A stretch of DNA of 49,799 nucleotides from Thioclava indica (GCF_000714545.1 NZ_AUNB01000023.1:1-49799); one strand, 5' to 3'. Positions 7,767 to 16,881 are shown, counted from the stretch's first letter. Notes: generated by a model from the sequence alone, not told the origin. Numbers and translations: made by a program.

Positions 7767-8187
7767 CTCGGTCGTCCGATGCTTGAAATGGATGAGGTTC
7801 TGGCGCGTGCTTTGATCCCGCTGCTGGATGCGCGTCGGGTCTTGTATCAGCACTTTCTGGAACTGGATCGCCTGGTCAAACGCGCCGCCTCCCGGGATGC
7901 GACATGCCTGCGGATGATGACCGTTCCCGGTGTCGGACCTATTGCGGCGCTGACTTTCAAGGCTGCCGTTGACAATCCTGGCCGGATTTCAAAAGCCGGA
8001 GACCGGGATGTCCGATCAACTCATTACGCGGCCGCGAACGCCCTGCTGATGCGCAAGATGGCCAGCTCTCAGATCAAATCCTGAGGGATGCGACTGATGA
8101 AAACCAGAGCGCGCCGCCGCGCCGTTGTCGTCGTGGCCAGAAAATTGGCTGTTCTGCTGCACCGTATGTGGGCAGATGGCACCGGGA
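7767..8187 (+). pseudogene. IS110-family transposase C-terminal remnant
   Basis: The frame carries the C-terminal Transposase_20 region of IS110 transposases: TCLRMMTVPGVGPIAALTFKAAVDNP, then ISKAGDRDVR and ANALLMR, and after an in-frame TGA at 8082-8084, MRLMKTRARRRA and ARKLAVLLHRMWADGT. The stop sits where family members have Trp (KSWGMRLMK), so TGG to TGA is likely. About 30 residues between VDNPGR and ISKAGD are deleted in frame, and the N-terminal catalytic domain is absent. It is inactive. Confidence 0.8.
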
Positions 8188-8375
8188 AGCGCGTCCCAAA
8201 GCAAGGCTCTCCACTGCCAATCCGACATATGCGTGCAGCGATGCCACCACGGCATCACCCAGACTGCGAAGAGAACCCTGACCCGGAGGCGTGAGAGGCG
8301 GCAAAGCCGGACGAAGCCGATGGTTGCGTCCTTGTCGTCTGGCTGTTGTCTGAGATGCATCATCGGCGCGACCGT

Positions 8376-8786
8376 TCAGCCGGGAAGCCCGTCGATCCTT
8401 TCGATGGAGGCCAGGTCGTTGTCCCAGTTCGCGCGACTGGAACAGCAGATATGCGCGTTGGGTCGTATGTCGATCCGGCTGTCGAGCGACCCTGCAGGCA
8501 CCACAAGTAAACCAACCTCCGGCTGGGAAACAGGCAGCGCAGACCCGCAGTCGGAGCAAAAGCTCTTCACGTGCCGTGACCCGGAGAGCCGGAACGTCTT
8601 GATGTTTGCCTCGCCTGAAACCCAAATGAGTCTCGCCGTGGACGAAAACAGGTTTGCCGAATGGGCCGAACCGCTATCCTTGCGGCAGCGGGCGCAGTGG
8701 CATAGGAAAAAGCTCTCGAACTCTCCCGATATGCGGAACGTCACAGCGCCACACAGGCATTGTCCCGTAGTCGGATTGTCGTCCAT
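8376..8786 (-). CDS. GFA family protein (glutathione-dependent formaldehyde-activating enzyme-like)
   Basis: A 136-residue zinc protein of the GFA fold. Cys motifs match the family: GQCLCGAV near residue 8 (CxC), FLCHCARCRKDSGSAH near residue 28 (CxxC type), and SFCSDCGSALP near residue 75 (CxxCG). Family members include Gfa, which was described as binding S-hydroxymethylglutathione, but most have no proven reaction. The start at 8786 has a GAGGAG site upstream. It lies between an IS110 remnant and a histidine-kinase stump, so it may have arrived as passenger DNA, yet the frame is intact. Confidence 0.85.
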   Translation of the reverse strand: MDDNPTTGQCLCGAVTFRISGEFESFFLCHCARCRKDSGSAHSANLFSSTARLIWVSGEANIKTFRLSGSRHVKSFCSDCGSALPVSQPEVGLLVVPAGSLDSRIDIRPNAHICCSSRANWDNDLASIERIDGLPG

Positions 8787-8944
8787 TCACACTCCTCGCG
8801 ACAGACAAGCCCCTGCCGCCAGTCGACCGCATTTTCATTGATCCCTTGTATCCACGTGTTGGATCACGGTCAAAGCTTCAACGGCCGAATGCGCGACGAG
8901 CTGCTGGGAGGCGAGCAGCGAGATCGACTAGCATAACGACGCGC

Positions 8945-9148
8945 GCGCGTGTCTTTGATCCGTTTTTCCGTGTCGACAGCAGCGGGACAAAACCGGGCTG
9001 CGGGCTGGGTATGTCGCTCATCAAGGCGATTGCAGAGCGTCACGGTGCAGACATCACGCTAAGCGACAATGCGCAGGTCCTGCGGGTGACGATCCGCTTT
9101 CCTGATCGCAGGGCGAACCCGACGCGCGTTGAGACCCGGGGGGCTTGA
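8945..9148 (+). pseudogene. Sensor histidine kinase C-terminal remnant
   Basis: The translation has RVFDPFFRVDSSG followed by GCGLGMSLIKAIAERHGADI and a strand ending VLRVTIRFP, which are the F and G2 boxes and final strand of a histidine-kinase ATPase domain. Everything upstream (sensor, H-box, N-box, G1) is missing; the frame before 8940 is low-complexity Arg/Ala junk. No response regulator is nearby. The partner system was lost, presumably during IS activity. Confidence 0.75.
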
Positions 9149-9424
9149 ATACGCTTAACAAGCAAAATTTCGCGCGGCGCGACAAGCTGGAGATCACCCC
9201 CATCCTCAGCGCAGCCCCGAAAGCCGCGTCGCGCAACGTATTTAGCAACGAGACGCTGGCCCCAGCCGCAGGCGATCAAAAGCGCGCAAACCGTGAATGC
9301 TGCGATTGCCGTAAGACCGGCCCGGCAAACACGTCTGAGGGGGCTCGGAAGTTGCCCTTTCCCCAACGAGAGCCATTATTGATCTGTGACAGCAACCCAG
9401 TATTCTCTTGGAAGGAAGACAGGT

Positions 9425-10369
9425 ATGGATGAGATCGACGCCAATGTCGGGCTGATATTTGACAAGCTGGACCTTTGGCTGGACGGCTTTTTCAAACTGC
9501 TTCCCAATATCTTCGTGGCAATTGTGGTCGCGGTGTTCTTCTGGTTCGTCGGTCTGGGCGTCGCCAAGCTGGTGCGGCAGGCCGCCATCCGGCGCGGGCG
9601 CGAAAACCTTGGCGAGGTCGCGGGGTCGCTGTTTCGCTGGTCCCTCGTTGTCGTCGGCTTCATGCTGGCGGTGACAATCGTGGCGCCATCGGTCTCGCCG
9701 GGCGATCTGATCGCGGGGCTCGGGGTCAGCTCTGTCGCCATCGGTTTCGCCTTTAAGGATATCTTGCAAAATATGCTGGCGGGCATCCTGATCTTGCTGC
9801 GCCAGCCCTTCGAGATCGGCGACCAGATCGTCTCGGGCGGGCATGAGGGCACGGTCGAAAAGATCGAGACCCGCGCGACGATGATCACGACCTATGATGG
9901 CCGCCGCGTCGTTATTCCAAATTCGGTGATTTATACTGACAGCGTCGTCGTCAACACCGCGTTTGAGACGCGGCGGTCGCAATACGATATCGGCATCGGT
10001 TGCAATGACGATTGGGACAAGGCGCGCGACATCATCGAGAAAGCCTGCGCAACTGTCGAAGGTGTCCAAAGCGATCCAGCGCCGGAAACCATCCCGATGG
10101 AGCTGGGCGATTTCGCCAATGTCGTTCGTCTGCGCTGGTGGACGAAATCGGACCGCGCATCGCAGATCCACACCTTTGGCAGGGTCTTGCAGGCGGTCTA
10201 TATCGCGCTGGATGACGAAGGTATCGACATGCCCTATCCGACGCAGGTGCATCTGTTCCACGATCAGACCGAGGAAACGGATGGCGACCGCAGATTGCAG
10301 CGCGAAGGCTGGCCCGCCGGACGTGGCGATGTGCCCAAACCGCGCCACGCCGCATCGGCTGATAAGTGA
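9425..10369 (+). CDS. MscS family mechanosensitive ion channel
   Basis: A 314-residue protein with three predicted membrane segments in the first 110 residues. The pore-lining TM3 region (LIAGLGVSSVAIGFAFKDI, then QNMLAGILILLRQPFEIGDQ) is followed by the MscS beta domain (TRATMITTYDGRRVVIPNSV) and the C-terminal alpha/beta domain. The ATG at 9425 has GGAAG upstream; the frame extends to 9386 without a ribosome site. MscS channels open under membrane tension and release solutes during osmotic downshift. It stands alone, convergent with the DUF2270 gene. The 276 bp before it hold nothing I can identify. Confidence 0.9.
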   Translation: MDEIDANVGLIFDKLDLWLDGFFKLLPNIFVAIVVAVFFWFVGLGVAKLVRQAAIRRGRENLGEVAGSLFRWSLVVVGFMLAVTIVAPSVSPGDLIAGLGVSSVAIGFAFKDILQNMLAGILILLRQPFEIGDQIVSGGHEGTVEKIETRATMITTYDGRRVVIPNSVIYTDSVVVNTAFETRRSQYDIGIGCNDDWDKARDIIEKACATVEGVQSDPAPETIPMELGDFANVVRLRWWTKSDRASQIHTFGRVLQAVYIALDDEGIDMPYPTQVHLFHDQTEETDGDRRLQREGWPAGRGDVPKPRHAASADK

Positions 10370-10632
10370 TCCAAGAACCGGAAGTGATGGGCATAGCGGC
10401 TCCCCCATCCGGCCATGATGCGCAACTTCTAGTGTCGGTCGGGTGCATTGCGGTGCTTGGAATACGCTGATGCTTGGGAATATCGTGGGCAGCCTTACCG
10501 TACCCGACCTTGATTGGATTGCGGACACGGTTTGCGACCTTACTGCCGGAAAATGCAGATATGCGTTGTCGGGCACTTGCTAATTTGGTGCACAGCAATA
10601 GCGAAAATCACATCCAAATATCGGTCGATGCT

Positions 10633-11310
10633 TCACCCCATACCAGAGCGAGCCGGGCGCGTCTTTGCCCGGTTTCTATCGTCTCGCCAGCTTAAAAGGG
10701 ATATCACCCCCCAAGTCAGGCAGTAGATTGCACCCAAACCCAGAACATATTGCCCCTGCACAGGCCCGATGGTCGCGCGGTCTATCAATTGCGGTGCTGA
10801 GGTTAAAGGGTCGGGATGAACAAATAGCTTCCCGAGATAGGCTGTGCTTTGAATGAGCAGTATCCAGAAGTAATTTCGCCGAATACGCCGCCCGATTGCC
10901 ACAGCCATGGAAACGTGGTGCGTCGGTCTCCAATAGTCTTCGGCGAGAACGCGTTGCCAACCCTCCTCCATGTGCAGATTGCCATCGTGCAGCATTGGCG
11001 CGAAAAAATGCAATTCCATCCATCTGCAACGCGCACGCCAAACATTGAAATAGCGATACCGACGCGCCTCTAGCATCAAGAAGAAGAAGATCAAGACACC
11101 CACAAGTATCAAAGGCAACGGGGATGCGGCGGGTGACGAAAACGCAATCGAGAGCGCGATCCCCAGCGTTACAACCGCCCAGTTCGTCGTCGTGTCGAGC
11201 CGTGTACGCCAAAGCGTCGATCTGTAGACTTCGCCGCGATATAGATGCGCTATCGCCCCAATCTCGGCTGCGTCAAGCTGTTTGCGTTCTTCGCCATTCT
11301 CAACCGCCAT
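10633..11310 (-). CDS. DUF2270 family membrane protein
   Basis: About 225 residues. Features match DUF2270: an N-terminal EIGAIAHLYRGEVYRSTLWR segment, LDTTTNWAVVTLGIALSIAF (TM1), a second hydrophobic stretch, LEARRYRYFNVWRARCRWME, NFWILL-type third segment and a final TM near the C-terminus. Function unknown. The ATG at 11310 is preceded by GGGGGAGG; an upstream extension to 11349 is less likely. It is convergent with mscS across a 263-bp gap in which I see no gene. Confidence 0.75.
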   Translation of the reverse strand: MAVENGEERKQLDAAEIGAIAHLYRGEVYRSTLWRTRLDTTTNWAVVTLGIALSIAFSSPAASPLPLILVGVLIFFFLMLEARRYRYFNVWRARCRWMELHFFAPMLHDGNLHMEEGWQRVLAEDYWRPTHHVSMAVAIGRRIRRNYFWILLIQSTAYLGKLFVHPDPLTSAPQLIDRATIGPVQGQYVLGLGAIYCLTWGVISLLSWRDDRNRAKTRPARSGMG

Positions 11311-11497
11311 AGCGAGCCTCCCCCACGGATAGCGTTGCATGAAGCACATTCACCACACAACAATTATCCTGACCGGCGCCATGTATGTCGGGTCAAAGCG
11401 GTCTTTATCTTGGCTCACAACAAGAACGCCAAGAGAGGTCGAAGACCACGCTTGGCCTTTTAAGACGCTCGATAACCGATGAAAGCGGTGGAGGTGG

Positions 11498-11620
11498 TTG
11501 GTTGAACGCGACCGGTTCGAGAGAGGCCACAAACGGGGTATTTTCGCAAAGATGATAGCGGATTTGGCCGCCATGCACGGTGACACGAAAACCGTCATGA
11601 TTGATGCGACCTATCTACTG
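11498..11620 (+). pseudogene. Second IS5-family transposase remnant
   Basis: The translation RGIFAKMIADLAAMHGDTKT followed by VMIDATYL matches the segment of IS5-family transposases that precedes the KAHRTATS motif. It is the piece missing from the remnant at 743-1190. Directly after ATYL the reading changes into a palindrome-like sequence at 11621-11654. No start, end or terminal repeats remain. Confidence 0.75.
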
Positions 11621-11654
11621 CCCGGCGGGGATTTGCCTGCAAACCGCGCAAGGG
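11621..11654. repeat. Diverged copy of the IS5-junction palindrome
   Basis: CCCGGCGGGGATTTGCCTGC then AAACCGCGCAAGGG resembles the palindrome at 1061-1094, sharing the CTGCCCGGC entry and the TTTG-N4-CAAACCG core. It begins immediately after the ATYL codons of the IS5 remnant. Similarity judged by eye. Confidence 0.4.
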
Positions 11655-11965
11655 TTCGCCTCCATCAGACTTCGGGCATGATAGCCCGAGAATCGTTTCC
11701 ATTTCGCCCGCCCAAGGCGGCCGGTCGCCCTAAGAATGATCGCGCGGGCGCTTGCTGCGAACACTCGCTCCACCGTCGCAATCGACACCAAGGTTTAGCA
11801 ACCTGGCGTTGACTTCAATCGATATTTATATGAGGTATTTGAGGTGTCTGAAGCGAATTGGGCTTTCGTTAGCAGCCTGTCTTGAGCGCCGTCACATCCT
11901 TGGTCAATAAAGACCTCGAAAGTGGGCGGCGCTTTGCCAAGCTACATGCCCCGGAGGCGAACCAA
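11655..11965. other. Gene-free stretch before nnrR
   Basis: No credible gene. It should contain the nnrR promoter. A weak FNR-type dyad, TTGAC-TTCA-ATCGA, lies at 11809-11822 with one mismatch in the right half relative to TTGAT-N4-ATCAA, so anaerobic or NO-linked control of nnrR is possible but unproven. The ribosome site GGAGG is at about 11951-11955. Confidence 0.4.
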
Positions 11966-12676
11966 ATGACTGGACTTCTGCCAAGTGATCGCGCAATCGC
12001 TCAATCCTCCCTTCTTCTCAACCAGCTGCCGCAGGATGTGCAGGATATGCTGCTCGAAAGCGCGCGCGCGATCGAGTTTGATCGCGGCTCCACCATTTTC
12101 TTGCAGGGCGAGCAGGCGCGCGCGATCTATATCGTGGCCAAAGGTTGGGTGAAACTATTCCGGATTTCGCCCAACGGCGCAGAGGCGGTTGTCGGCGTTT
12201 TCACCAAGGGGCGCAGTTTCGGGGAAGCCGTGGCCTTTCGACATGACATCTACCCCGTATCGGCCGAGGCGGTGACCTATTGCCGTCTGATCCGCATTGA
12301 GGCCTCGGTCTTTTTGCAGATGATCCGTGAAAATCATGAAGTGACTCTGGCGATCCTTACGGCGACATACACCCATCTGCATTCGCTGGTCGCGCAGGTC
12401 GAGGCGCTGAAAGCGCGGACAGGGGCGCAGCGCGTGGCCGAGTTCCTGCTCGACCTCGCCGATTGCAGCACCGGGGACTGCCGGGTGCGCCTGCCCTACG
12501 ACAAGGGGCTGATTGCAGGGCGTTTGGGAATGAAACCCGAAAGCCTGAGCCGCGCCTTTGGCAAATTGAAATCCATCGGAGTCACGGTCACGCGCGAGAC
12601 CGCCGAAATCGGCGATTTGCACGCGCTGCGCGATTTCGCCGACGAAGATCCCGCAAACGCTTGGAATAAATCATGA
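11966..12676 (+). CDS. nnrR: Crp/Fnr family regulator of the Nnr/Dnr (NO-responsive) type
   Basis: About 236 residues. An N-terminal cyclic-nucleotide-binding-like domain (RGSTIFLQGEQARAIYIVAKGWVKLF, GRSFGEAVAF), a dimerisation helix and a C-terminal HTH (GLIAGRLGMKPESLSRAFGKLK, residues about 175-200). It lacks the N-terminal Cys cluster of FNR, so it is not an oxygen-sensing Fe-S protein; Dnr/NNR proteins sense NO, probably through heme. The ATG at 11966 has a GGAGG site; a longer frame starts with TTG at 11882. Its location next to nor and nir genes and four candidate target sites downstream point to control of denitrification. Confidence 0.85.
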   Translation: MTGLLPSDRAIAQSSLLLNQLPQDVQDMLLESARAIEFDRGSTIFLQGEQARAIYIVAKGWVKLFRISPNGAEAVVGVFTKGRSFGEAVAFRHDIYPVSAEAVTYCRLIRIEASVFLQMIRENHEVTLAILTATYTHLHSLVAQVEALKARTGAQRVAEFLLDLADCSTGDCRVRLPYDKGLIAGRLGMKPESLSRAFGKLKSIGVTVTRETAEIGDLHALRDFADEDPANAWNKS

Positions 12677-13248
12677 AAACGCCTCTGCAAACCGCTCTCG
12701 ATGCCGTTGACGCGGCCAATGCCGCCGACCCTGACACCAGCGAAACCCGTCCCGCCGCGCTGCTTTACGGCGAGCGGATGACAACCGAGCTTGACCGGCT
12801 TTTCCCCGAGGCCTCCGATGTGCTGCGCATCGCCGCGCGTGGCCAGCATATCGAGCGCTGGCTGCTGCCGCGCAAGGACTTCCCCGAAGGCCGCACGGGC
12901 TATCTCGACTGGCGCCGCGAACAGGGTCGGCGGCACGGTGCACGCGTGGCCGGGATTATGGCCGAGGCGGGCTATGAGGCGGAGGACTGCGACCGCGCAG
13001 GCGTGATGCTGCGCAAGGAAGGGATCAAGCGCGACGCAGAGGTGCAGGCGCTGGAAGACGTGATCTGTTTCGTCTTTCTCAAGTGGTATTTTGCGCCCTT
13101 CTCGGGCACGCAGTCGCCCGAGGCGCTCGACAAGATCGTGCGGCGCACGGCGCGCAAGATGTCGGCTGAGGGGCGCGCGCGGGTGCTGGAAGAATTCGAT
13201 CTGCCCGAGGCGCTGGCCGGGGCGTTCCGCGATCAGGAGGCCGGTTAA
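12673..13248 (+). CDS. DUF4202 family protein
   Basis: A 191-residue soluble protein matching DUF4202: AARGQHIERWLLPRKDFPEG near residue 55, YLDWRREQGRRHG near residue 77, and EVQALEDVICFVFLKWYF near residue 118. Conserved His, Arg, Asp and Glu residues suggest an HD-like or metal-binding fold, but no activity is known to me. The ATG overlaps the nnrR stop by four bases (ATGA), so the two are translationally coupled. This coupling to an NO regulator hints at a function in NO or nitrogen-oxide metabolism. Confidence 0.8.
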   Translation: MKTPLQTALDAVDAANAADPDTSETRPAALLYGERMTTELDRLFPEASDVLRIAARGQHIERWLLPRKDFPEGRTGYLDWRREQGRRHGARVAGIMAEAGYEAEDCDRAGVMLRKEGIKRDAEVQALEDVICFVFLKWYFAPFSGTQSPEALDKIVRRTARKMSAEGRARVLEEFDLPEALAGAFRDQEAG

Positions 13249-13281
13249 ACGCGCGGCCAAGACGGCCCCATCAAACCCGTC

Positions 13282-13533
13282 TCAAACCGCCCCGGCGGCC
13301 ACGGCAAGCCCCATCGCCCCCAGCATGAATAGCCCGAGCACAAACGCAAAGCCCCGGCTCCACGCTGGCACCTGCGACAGGCCAAGGTAGACATTCAAAA
13401 CGATCTGCGCCTTGACCCAGGCCAGCGCGAGGATCGCCACGGCGGCCACTGCCCCCGTGCTGCCAGACCATGCAAGCAGCGTGCTGCCCACCGACAGCGC
13501 CACCAGAACCAGCCATCCTTGCGTTGCGGTCAT
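13282..13533 (-). CDS. norF: NorF, accessory protein of nitric oxide reductase
   Basis: An 83-residue protein with three hydrophobic segments (ATQGWLVLVALSVGSTLLAW, VAAVAILALAWVKAQIVLNV, FAFVLGLFMLGAMGLAVAAG), like the cytochrome oxidase subunit IV-type NorF. It lies 4 bp after norE as the last gene of the norCBQDEF run. NorF is needed for full NO reductase activity in Paracoccus, but its mechanism is not settled. A different frame of similar length overlaps and was rejected for lacking membrane character. Confidence 0.82.
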   Translation of the reverse strand: MTATQGWLVLVALSVGSTLLAWSGSTGAVAAVAILALAWVKAQIVLNVYLGLSQVPAWSRGFAFVLGLFMLGAMGLAVAAGAV

Positions 13534-13537
13534 TGCC

Positions 13538-14104
13538 TCACCTCAGCAGATAGATGATGGGAAACAGCAGCACCCAGACCAGATCGACCATGTGCCAAAA
13601 CGCGGTGCCAACTTCGAGATTGCGCGGGCTGGCCTTCCAGCCGACCAGCGCGAGAATGACGATCCCCGCCAGCACATGCAGCGCATGAAAGCCGGTCAAC
13701 AGGAAATAGAAGGTGAAAAACGTGTGGGTCTCGAAATTGATCCCCTCCGCCGCCTTGCCCGCATATTCCATCCCCTTGATCCAAAGGAAAAGCATCCCCA
13801 GCGACGCAGCCGCCGCCAGCAAAAGACGCACCCGCGCCACCTGCCCCGCCTCGCTTGCCTTGAGCGCAAGGGCCGCGAGCCAGCCCGACGTGACCAGCAC
13901 GACGGTATTGATCCCCGCCGCCGTCGCATTGAGATGACCCTGCGCCGCCGTGAACCCCGCCGGATCGGTCACCCGCATCGCCATGAACGCCAGCAGCCCC
14001 GCGCCGAACACCAAAAGTTCCGAAATGATGAGAATCCACATCATCAGATCGCCCGGCAGCGCATAGAAATCGCTTTCACCCCCGCTTTCGTCGCTGTCGC
14101 TCAT
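13538..14104 (-). CDS. norE: NorE, cytochrome oxidase subunit III-like protein
   Basis: A 188-residue inner-membrane protein with five hydrophobic segments and the subunit III features PGDLMMWILIISELLVFGAG, GMLFLWIKGMEY and FFTFYFLLTGFHALHVLAGI. It supports NO reductase assembly or activity and is not part of the purified NorCB complex. The start overlaps the norD stop (ATGA). The N-terminal dozen residues are acidic (MSDSDESGGESD). Confidence 0.9.
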   Translation of the reverse strand: MSDSDESGGESDFYALPGDLMMWILIISELLVFGAGLLAFMAMRVTDPAGFTAAQGHLNATAAGINTVVLVTSGWLAALALKASEAGQVARVRLLLAAAASLGMLFLWIKGMEYAGKAAEGINFETHTFFTFYFLLTGFHALHVLAGIVILALVGWKASPRNLEVGTAFWHMVDLVWVLLFPIIYLLR

Positions 14105-16065
14105 CCCATCCCCACCAACTCGCGATAAATGCGCGGCAACGTTGCGGTCAGCTTGTCGGGGTCAGGGATCACGGCAAAACCGCCCTGCCCGAAAATGCGC
14201 GGAAACCACGCTTTTGCATTGCGATCCACAGTGATGCCAAAGACGGCATGCCCCGCGCGCCGGGCCTCGCGCACGGCCATGCGGCTGTCTTCAATCCCGT
14301 GGCGCCCCTCGTAATGGTCCAGATCATTGGGCTTGCCATCGGTGATCACCAGCAACAGCCGCCGCTTGCGGGGCTGGCGCGACAACTCGGCCGAGACATG
14401 GCGCATCGCCGCACCCAGCCGGGTGTAAAACCCCGGTTTGAGGCTCGCGATCCGCGCCTCGACCGCGCGGCTCATTGGTGCGCCGAAATCCTTGGCCGTC
14501 TGGACATAAACCCGTTGTCGGCGCAGCGAGGAGAACGCGTTGATCGCGAAATCATCTCCGCAGGCATCAAGCCCCCATGCAAAGGCGGCCAGCGCCTCGC
14601 GTTCAACGTCGATCACGGTGCGGCCCTCATGGCCATGACCCGGAATTGCGGCTTCGGTCGAGCGGGACACGTCCAGCAGGATCGACACCGCCAGATCGCG
14701 CTTTTCCGCCCGCGTCTGGCGCCAGACGCGATCATAGCCCTCGCCGGTCGCGGCGAAATCGACCTGCGCGCGCACGGCACGTTCCATGTCCAGCTCATCG
14801 CCCTCAGGATGGCCCGGCGTCGAGATCCGGCCCGGACGCAACGCCTCGAACTGTCGCTTGACCGCCTTGATACGGGCGCGGGCGCGCGGGTCGTCGGCAA
14901 AGGCGCTGATCCCGGCTTTCGCCTCGATGCGCGTGGCCAGCACGCGGGCATGGGCGGGCATGTAGGCGCCTGTGCGCACGTCCCATTCGGGATAGGTCGT
15001 CTCGGCCGAAAGCGCCTCGCGATCCACGTCTTCGGGTGCAAGATCAAGGTGCAGTTTCAGGCGCGTCGCAGGGGCTTTGGAAATCTGGCCCAGCCCGATC
15101 TCGTCCTGATCGTCAGCGGCCTTGCCCGTGTCGTCTTCGTCATCCTCGTCAATGCGACGGTTGATATTCATGAACTGCGCAAAGCTGAGGATCGACTCGA
15201 ACTTGTGCAGGACGAGACTGTCCTTCTTTTCTGCTTCATCGGCCTTATGACGGCGCGCACGCCGCGATGGGCCATCTTCCGAAACTTCGGGCGCGCCTGT
15301 CGCATCGGGGCTTTCGGCGGCGGCGGTGCCGGACGCGTTAAGCGCGCGCAGATCGGGCCAAAGTGGCACCGGACGCGTCGGGCGATAACGGCGCGGCGCG
15401 GTAAAGTGCGCGACATCGCCACTTTCGATCGCGGCGCGCATGGTTTGCGCCAGATCGCCCGATGCGGCAACCTCATCGCCCAGATGCGCGCGTAGCGCCG
15501 CTTCCAGCGCGGCCTCGATTGGCGGCAGATGCGGCACCCGGCGCAGCGCCAGAACCGCGCCGCAAAGATCGGCGTAAAGCCGGGCGTAGCCGGGCGCCGC
15601 CTCAAGGGCTGCGCGAACCGTCACCTGCGCGTGATGCAGCGCCAAAAGATCGGCCTGCAACGGATCTTGGGGTATCTCAGCCCCCGGCGCGGCCTGCGCC
15701 GCACAGGCAGCAAGCCAAACATACAGCGCCGCGTTGGCCTCGCGCGCGGGAAACACCGCAAGCGATTCCGGCAGGCGCAGCGCGGCCCCGTCAAAGCTGG
15801 CTCGCGGCGCGGTTTCGGCCCATGTGCCCAGCTTGCGCCGCCAAGACAGCCGGTGATGCGAGACCTCGTCTCCCACCGGTTTGATCTCGACGGCATGATC
15901 ACCGCCCAAGCCCCGGAAAAGAACTGCCAACCGCCCGCCGACCTCAGAAAGGCCGACACGGGCTCCGTCGTGGACGCTCGGCGCGTCGAGGCGGCTGGCA
16001 TAAGCGTGCCACAGTTTCCCGACGGTTTCTTCGGGTTCCCATGGCTCGATTTCGACCGTTGTCAT
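14101..16065 (-). CDS. norD: NorD, von Willebrand factor A protein for NO reductase activation
   Basis: A 654-residue cytosolic protein. A long N-terminal helical region is followed by a charged, Asp-rich linker (NRRIDEDDEDDTGKAADDQD, about residue 310) and a C-terminal VWA domain from about residue 455 with a MIDAS motif (ILLDVSRSTEAA) and the downstream ITDGKPNDLDHYEG. Together with the MoxR ATPase NorQ it inserts the non-heme iron in NorB. It sits 9 bp after norQ and overlaps norE. Length and layout are normal for the family. Confidence 0.93.
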   Translation of the reverse strand: MTTVEIEPWEPEETVGKLWHAYASRLDAPSVHDGARVGLSEVGGRLAVLFRGLGGDHAVEIKPVGDEVSHHRLSWRRKLGTWAETAPRASFDGAALRLPESLAVFPAREANAALYVWLAACAAQAAPGAEIPQDPLQADLLALHHAQVTVRAALEAAPGYARLYADLCGAVLALRRVPHLPPIEAALEAALRAHLGDEVAASGDLAQTMRAAIESGDVAHFTAPRRYRPTRPVPLWPDLRALNASGTAAAESPDATGAPEVSEDGPSRRARRHKADEAEKKDSLVLHKFESILSFAQFMNINRRIDEDDEDDTGKAADDQDEIGLGQISKAPATRLKLHLDLAPEDVDREALSAETTYPEWDVRTGAYMPAHARVLATRIEAKAGISAFADDPRARARIKAVKRQFEALRPGRISTPGHPEGDELDMERAVRAQVDFAATGEGYDRVWRQTRAEKRDLAVSILLDVSRSTEAAIPGHGHEGRTVIDVEREALAAFAWGLDACGDDFAINAFSSLRRQRVYVQTAKDFGAPMSRAVEARIASLKPGFYTRLGAAMRHVSAELSRQPRKRRLLLVITDGKPNDLDHYEGRHGIEDSRMAVREARRAGHAVFGITVDRNAKAWFPRIFGQGGFAVIPDPDKLTATLPRIYRELVGMG

Positions 16066-16074
16066 CGCTTTGCC

Positions 16075-16881
16075 TCACCCGAAGATGGCGGTGACAAGAT
16101 CGAGGAGCCCGCGTTTCACATCCGCGTCGTCCGTCAGCGGCTCGATCATCGCAGCGGTGATCGCGCGCTCGACCGGCATGCCCTGCTTGATCAGCGTGGC
16201 GGCATAGATCACGAGGCGGGTCGAAACCCCTTCCTCAAGGTCCTGCCCTTTGAGATCGCGCAGTTTGTCCGCAAGCCGCACCAACGGTTTCACCCGCTCT
16301 GGGTCAAGCCCGCTTTCGCGCGCGACGACGGCAATCTCATGTTCCTGCACCGGGAAATCGAATTCCACCGCGAGAAAGCGCTGCCGGGTCGAGGGCTTTA
16401 GCGTCTTGAGGATATTCTGGTAGCCGGGGTTATACGAGGCCACCAGCATGAATCCCTCTGCTGCTTCCAGCTCTTCGCCGGTGCGGTCGATGGGCAGGAT
16501 GCGGCGATCATCGGTCAGCGGATGCAGCACGACGGTCACGTCCTTGCGCGCCTCGACCACCTCGTCGAGATAACAGATCGCGCCCTCGCGCACCGCGCGG
16601 GTCAAAGGGCCATCGACCCAGACAGTCTCACCGCCCTTAAGAAGATAGCGCCCGATCAGGTCAGCCGCCGACAGGTCATCATGGCAGGCCACGGTATATA
16701 GCGGCCGCCCCAGCGTCGCCGCCATATGGGACACGAACCGCGTCTTGCCGCAGCCCGTCGGCCCCTTGAGCAGCAGCGGCAGATCGTTGCGGGCAGCGGT
16801 CGCAAAGATCTCGCACTCGTCGCCCTGCGGGAGGTAGAAGGGGGCGTCTGCCGCCCCCTCCATCAAGGTATGTGCATTCAT
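16075..16881 (-). CDS. norQ: NorQ, MoxR-type AAA+ ATPase
   Basis: About 268 residues. Walker A GPTGCGKTRF lies near residue 40, Walker B with AICYLDEVVEA near residue 102, sensor 1 ASYNPGYQN near residue 146 and the arginine-finger region STRQRFLAV after it. NorQ forms rings that act on NorD and install the Fe(B) of NO reductase. The ATG at 16881 is preceded by GGAG at good spacing; a GTG three codons earlier (16890) is possible but would overlap the norB stop. Confidence 0.93.
   Translation of the reverse strand: MNAHTLMEGAADAPFYLPQGDECEIFATAARNDLPLLLKGPTGCGKTRFVSHMAATLGRPLYTVACHDDLSAADLIGRYLLKGGETVWVDGPLTRAVREGAICYLDEVVEARKDVTVVLHPLTDDRRILPIDRTGEELEAAEGFMLVASYNPGYQNILKTLKPSTRQRFLAVEFDFPVQEHEIAVVARESGLDPERVKPLVRLADKLRDLKGQDLEEGVSTRLVIYAATLIKQGMPVERAITAAMIEPLTDDADVKRGLLDLVTAIFG

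Noticed and set aside
8016-8363. Minus-strand frame of 115 codons overlapping the IS110 remnant
   Set aside because: Runs antisense to the transposase C-terminus and has no independent support.
9040-9366. Minus-strand frame of 108 codons with a hydrophobic N-terminus
   Set aside because: Starts with TTG, has no ribosome site, and its second half runs antisense to the histidine-kinase remnant; no family resemblance.
10651-10677. CCGGGC-GCCCGG hairpin followed by TTTCT as terminator of mscS
   Set aside because: Lies inside the 3' coding end of the DUF2270 gene, nearly 300 bp past mscS, with a short stem; too weak to call.
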